A DNA stretch of 64,000 nucleotides. Origin: Amaurobius ferox (taxonomy: Eukaryota > Arthropoda > Arachnida > Araneae > Amaurobiidae). The notes beneath the pieces were generated by a model. It made no database searches, was not told the origin of the DNA, and worked only from the letters and a program-made list of their open reading frames with translations. The stretch covers positions 134,908,793 through 134,972,792 of the forward strand of contig OX578134.1 in NCBI GenBank assembly GCA_951213105.1, read 5' to 3'. The translations under genes and the position numbers were made by a program. Numbering within the stretch: position 1 is the stretch's first letter; every line of letters starts with the position of its first letter. This document shows positions 59,781 to 64,000 of this stretch, in pieces.

Positions 59781-60884
59781 TGTTTCTATAGCGTATGTTT
59801 AATGTTTGTATTGACATTTATAAAAATACAACCCCATTAATTTGCAAATTGTTCTAATGTTTTGAAAATTGTACTAATTTTTAGAAAAATTCCACTAATT
59901 TTAAAATTGGAATGTTGGCAGTTATGACCTAATGCTCTTATAATATAATTTTGGAAGTGTGCACCTAAAAATGAATTTGAGCACCCAAATTTAAAACTTA
60001 GTACGGAAAGTGCATCTAATTAAAGGCCTGACATAGTGATAGATTAACTTTCGAATTTCAAACAAAATATATTTTACTGAAATATAAAACTCAAGTAGAA
60101 CTTTAAATTTTAAGTTTAATAATCCATTGATATATTCTTTGTTATTTTAAAATAATTCATAATTAGGAACACAAAGTGTTTATCTAGAAACACTTACATT
60201 TTCTACCGTCAAGAGAAATGCGTAAAATTTGCATATTTCATGTCTAGTAATTTACAGGAATTTCTTATTTCATCTTTACTGTTGTTTTGAAAGTACTTTT
60301 AGAACTTTGCTGTTCTTCATTATAGCTGAGAAAGAGTTTAATGAACTCAAAATTTATGAAGCCAGTCTTCTGGGAATCAACTAAAAATCTTTTACTTTGA
60401 TAGTAAAGAGTGTTACGGAGCATAATCCTTTTCCACGAGTTTCTTATGCAAATTTGTTGCCGCCGAAAGTTCCATTTGACTTTCAAAGGAACAGTCATGG
60501 GATGGATGCAAACTTCATAAGGTGGTCTTTTTATACCTTTTATACCGAGTCTATTTTATGAGGAACTTCATTATCGGTTGTGTTGATAAGTGCGGAAAGT
60601 TTAGTATATTTCAATACAAACATGGAATACGTCTGACCAAACCCTTAGAAAATATATTAAATTGTAATTGTCTCACATGTGTGCTCTTTATTAATGACTT
60701 TTTGGGGTAAAAATAAATGCTCAACTGATAGTTTTCTGTATTAGAATCGCGCTCCCATTACAGATAGAAGCATCTACGTACGGTTTCATGCTTATTATGC
60801 GCTTATTAGTATAACTAACTAATATCAGCATAAGCAGCATAAATAATGGCAGAAAAACAATATTTGCAATAGCAGCAAAAAAAG
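59781..60884. other. AT-rich intergenic sequence
   Basis: No gene or element recognised. Short ATTTGCAAATTGTTCTAAT-type repeats are at 59840-59910. Confidence 0.4.
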
Positions 60885-61035
60885 TAACCAGAATGGTTCT
60901 TATTATCAACAAACAGAAATAGATAAAATGGTTCTTAAAGGTATCAAATCCACAACATGCACCCATTTGAAAAAATGTAATAATTTTAAAGATGTTGTAA
61001 ATTTAAAATTTTACTGTTGAGAAATAATACATTCG
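60885..61035. repeat. Interspersed repeat family H, copy 2
   Basis: Collinear with 59625-59780 (AACCAGAATGGTTCTTATTATCAA, AAATCCACAACATGCACCCATTTG, AAAATGTAATAATTTTAAAGATGT, TTTTACTGTTGAGAAATAATA). Confidence 0.6.
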
Positions 61036-61974
61036 TAGCTTAATGGTATTGTAGCTCATACTTTTATTTTTTTCCACTGCTGCAGGTATCGGCTATTCCA
61101 TACTGATATATATCTATATATTCCATCATAATAAACTCAGAGCTCATTCATGGATGCTATTTATATGCGATAGGAGCGCTATCATAAAACAGAAAACTAT
61201 CAGAAGACCATTTTCTTTATACAAAAATTCATCACTGAAGAACGTATATATGTAAGATAATAACACTTTAATATATTTTAAAGGTTCATTCAGACATTGC
61301 AAATGTCGGAATGTGATACACCAAACTATCTAATCATTAATGCAATCAATAAGTGTGTATACACGCAATAAGTGTGTATACAATGGAAACACGATCCTAA
61401 CTTTGAAAACGTTCTCTAAAGGAGAATTTTGTGGGCATGTTTTGCTAAAATTGATCCCTTTATATACTTTTTAGTAACTGCATGATAAACCTAGTCCAAT
61501 TACTATTTGTGCAAATCGTACTAAAGGGAAGATCTTTAAAATATTTTTTTTTAATCAAACAGTCATGATTTTATTCATATTCTTAGTTTTAAAGTTTTAT
61601 CAAGTGACACATATAAACTTCTCCCGTTAACTTAATTTTGAAAGCACAGTAATAGACCATTTTCATATAGTAGTCGTACAACATGTTGATATCAAGCAGA
61701 ACGATCGGCTTACAACAACAAGCTAAAAGAGTGAAACGCGCACTGAACGAAATGAAGCTATAGCAATCTCCGGCCGAGCGAACCTCTGCTTATAGTTAAG
61801 TATTCTGAACAACAAGCCCAAGTTGAAGTCCTTCCGTAAAACATGGAGTAACTTTTGAACTAAGCATTGCACGAATTTAAGTCAAAATTATATGGATAGA
61901 GTTGTAAAATAGAACATTGTGTCTAAAACATGCTGTGACATCAAATTGCTAAGCTTTTATATTTTTAATTCTTG
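61036..61974. other. AT-rich intergenic sequence
   Basis: No gene or element recognised. A GCAATAAGTGTGTATACA duplication is at 61344-61382. Confidence 0.45.
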
Positions 61975-62919
61975 TTACTTTCCTTATATACATAATGTAT
62001 AAGGAAAGTATTGTGACGGGGTCGATAATTTGAATTTGAGTTTTCGACGGGAGAGCACGTTTCAAGCATCCCTAATCACGAATCAAACATTTTTGAAGTG
62101 ATGTCTGTGTGTGTGTGTGTGTGTGTGAAAGTATGTGTGAGCGTGTGTGTGGCAGTGAGTCTGTGGAGACGATAACTGACGAACGAATGGACCGATTCGA
62201 ACGAAATTTGGTACAAAAATCACAATCCGTAAACGCTGGAAGCCTATTGTTTTTATACGCACTCGAATGTTCAGAACCCCCTAAATTTTCGAGTGAAATG
62301 TTGAAAAAATCGTCAAAAAATCAAAACCGCTAATAAAGTTACGCAAATAGACATTTCTTATGTAATTTTTCATTAGAAAACGATTGACATAAATTTGAGA
62401 ACGCTAACATGAACCGTTCTCGAGATATTGCACATTTTTCAAAAAAATTATCAAAAAGTTATATAAAATAAAAAAAATATATTTTCTATTGAGAAACATG
62501 TTCACTTTCCATATGTAATACCATGCGATAAATTGGGTGACATCATTCTCGTGGATCTAGCTCGTGCCATTCATGAAAAAAGATACTTTGAGTAATACTT
62601 TTGTATTTGAACGCCAATAGTCATTTATCTGCTATAAGAATAACTTATTTTTCCGCCTATAACGCTTGGCGAGATTTTGGCGATGAATTTGGTGGAATGT
62701 CGCCAACTTGGCGACATTTTTAATTGTTGCCAAATTAACAAAAATCTCGCCAAATTGATAAAAATGACATTAAATCAATGAAAATGACGACTAATTGAAG
62801 AAAATTCAATATCTTGGAAAGAATATAAGTATCTACTACAAGAATAATTTTTTTTTTAACTGTTAAAGTAGTAAATTCATTGCATTATATAAGGAAAGTC
62901 ATGTGTTGCCCACATCAGA
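61975..62919 (-). repeat. Family C, copy 3 (complete, reverse)
   Basis: Same architecture as copy 2: terminal hairpin at the left, (TG)n tract at 62105-62128, and complement of the head (AAGGAAAGTCATGTGTTGCCCACATCAGA) at the right end. Confidence 0.9.
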
Positions 62920-63640
62920 TTTTACTTAATTAACATTTCGTAATAATTAATTTTTCATATATGTAAATAAATTATATAACTTATTAATTATAGTCCTTCT
63001 AAGTATGAATACATTAGAAAGTGTTTCTGAAAATGAACATTATTACATTTTATACACTCGGCGCTTGGCTTCCACCTTTAAAATACTAATAATAACAATA
63101 ATAATAATAATACACACTCTGTTGCAAAAACTACATGCACCCATAGGAAATTGAGCTAAGGCCGCGAAACTCGGCATGTATGTATCGTTTGAGGAGATAT
63201 GCAAATGATTAGAATTTGAGAGCAAATAAATGTTTTATTAAGCAATGGTGGCAACAAGAAGATGCCATTATAAGTGGGAAGTATTTGGGGCTATTGAACT
63301 CAATTTAATGGATTATGAAAGAGAAATTGAATTCAAGTTTGTAGAGAAAATCAAGTGCAGCCTGCCTCAAACTTTCTCGCAATCGTTGAGAATTTCACTA
63401 AGAAAGTTAAAATTATGATAACATAAGAGTATATGGATAAAAATAATATACAATATCCATATATCAGAAGATCAAGAAAATCTCCCCAACTTATACTTTA
63501 TTTTGCTTCAATTTCCGGTAATTAGGCTATTAATTACCCCATTTAGTCTGGATAATCGAAATTTTATTGTACTATGCATTGCATGAAAAATAAATGATTT
63601 TCTGCGGCGAGATTTAATTAGTTTATTCTTATTAATATTG
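62920..63640. other. AT-rich intergenic sequence
   Basis: An (AAT/ATA)n stretch is at 63085-63112. Nothing else recognised. Confidence 0.45.
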
Positions 63641-63650
63641 AATCACAGGG

Positions 63651-63878
63651 TACCCCATGGAGAAAGACTTCGTTCGTTTATTGATCCACATTCTGTTCCA
63701 AAAACCTGGCAACGATCGATTTTCTCAGGTGAGCGAGGCCCTTAGAGATCGAATACGTCAGATTGGAACGAATTTTGCTGCCTTTCTTCCAGAAAAGAGG
63801 AACTGCATGAAAATACCTTTATGGCGGAAATATTTTCTTGGAATAGAATCCGATGTTGTTGACAAATGTTGTGAGTAA
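63651..63878 (+). other. Candidate coding exon(s), unidentified
   Basis: This is the least AT-biased non-repeat segment near the right edge. A plausible splice acceptor (TTGAATCACAG) precedes 63651 and a strong donor context CAG|GTGAGC lies at 63728/63729, giving a 78-bp exon open in two frames (MEKDFVRLLIHILFQKPGND from the ATG at 63657, or GERLRSFIDPHSVPKTWQRS in another). A second acceptor-like CTTTCTTCCAG (to 63791) and donor-like GTGAGT (63870) could bound another. The uninterrupted frame 63657-63878 encodes 73 residues. I recognise no domain, so this is only a candidate host exon. Confidence 0.3.
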
Positions 63879-64000
63879 TAACTATATAGACAATCTGTCC
63901 CCACGCAGCTTTCTCGGGCTTTCATGCTTCACAGCGTCCTTGTATCATAATTAGAAATCAAAATGAAAAGTATCTTTATATACGCTTTCATTTGGAAATG

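Overview
This is a non-coding, very AT-rich stretch of an animal nuclear genome with no complete host gene that I can support. The repeat content points to an arthropod, most likely a spider. It holds tRNA-derived SINEs with good A/B boxes, several Tc1/mariner relics, long (TA)n and (CA)n microsatellites, and an N-terminal-endonuclease Penelope-like retroelement of the Naiad type, which is known to be abundant in spiders. The spider assignment is inference. Bacterial-style features (operons, ribosome binding sites, CRISPR arrays) are absent. Almost every open reading frame is a by-product of repeats.

Layout. Much of 0-45 kb and 52-63 kb is a mosaic of a few interspersed families that I named by letter. 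Family A is about 1.0-1.6 kb with a terminal hairpin and a (TGTC)n tract (345-1965, 6981-7350, 8640-9052, 9231-10535, 26845-28000, 38231-39525, 57744-58728). Families B and C are related families sharing a 5' TCTGATGTGG head and a 3' terminal hairpin. B lies at 7.8, 13.9-15.9, 36.3-38.0, 54.1-55.6 and 58.8-59.6 kb. C lies at 18.9, 20.6, 35.4, 56.3 and 62.0 kb. Smaller families D, E, F, G and H occur two or more times. There are two copies of a TTAA-flanked MITE (11.75 and 21.9 kb), a 530-bp fold-back element (12.9 kb), a LINE 3' fragment (30.5-31.1 kb), and four degraded Tc1/mariner elements (24.2, 34.75, 41.9 and 47.9 kb). Minisatellites lie at 10.7, 16.7, 31.1 and 57.6 kb.

The most informative region is 45.8-52.9 kb. 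It contains a nearly complete Naiad retroelement with GIY-YIG endonuclease, CxC linker and reverse transcriptase in that order. Its single reading frame is split by a young 288-bp SINE with a 14-bp target duplication. Removing the 302-bp insertion brings the two halves back into one frame of about 880 codons. A second copy of its 3' UTR (about 98% identical by eye) lies about 5.3 kb upstream in the same orientation, and a 75-bp inverted piece lies further upstream. Together these resemble the pseudo-LTR and inverted-insertion architecture of Penelope-like elements, embedded in (TA)n microsatellites. Within the element I see a perfect 29-bp inverted repeat in the coding region. In both 3' UTR copies there is a hammerhead-ribozyme-like core. 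At the far right end (63.65-63.88 kb) a short, less AT-rich open stretch with plausible splice signals is the only candidate for a host exon.

All similarity statements were made by eye. Family boundaries are approximate except where target duplications or terminal repeats fix them.
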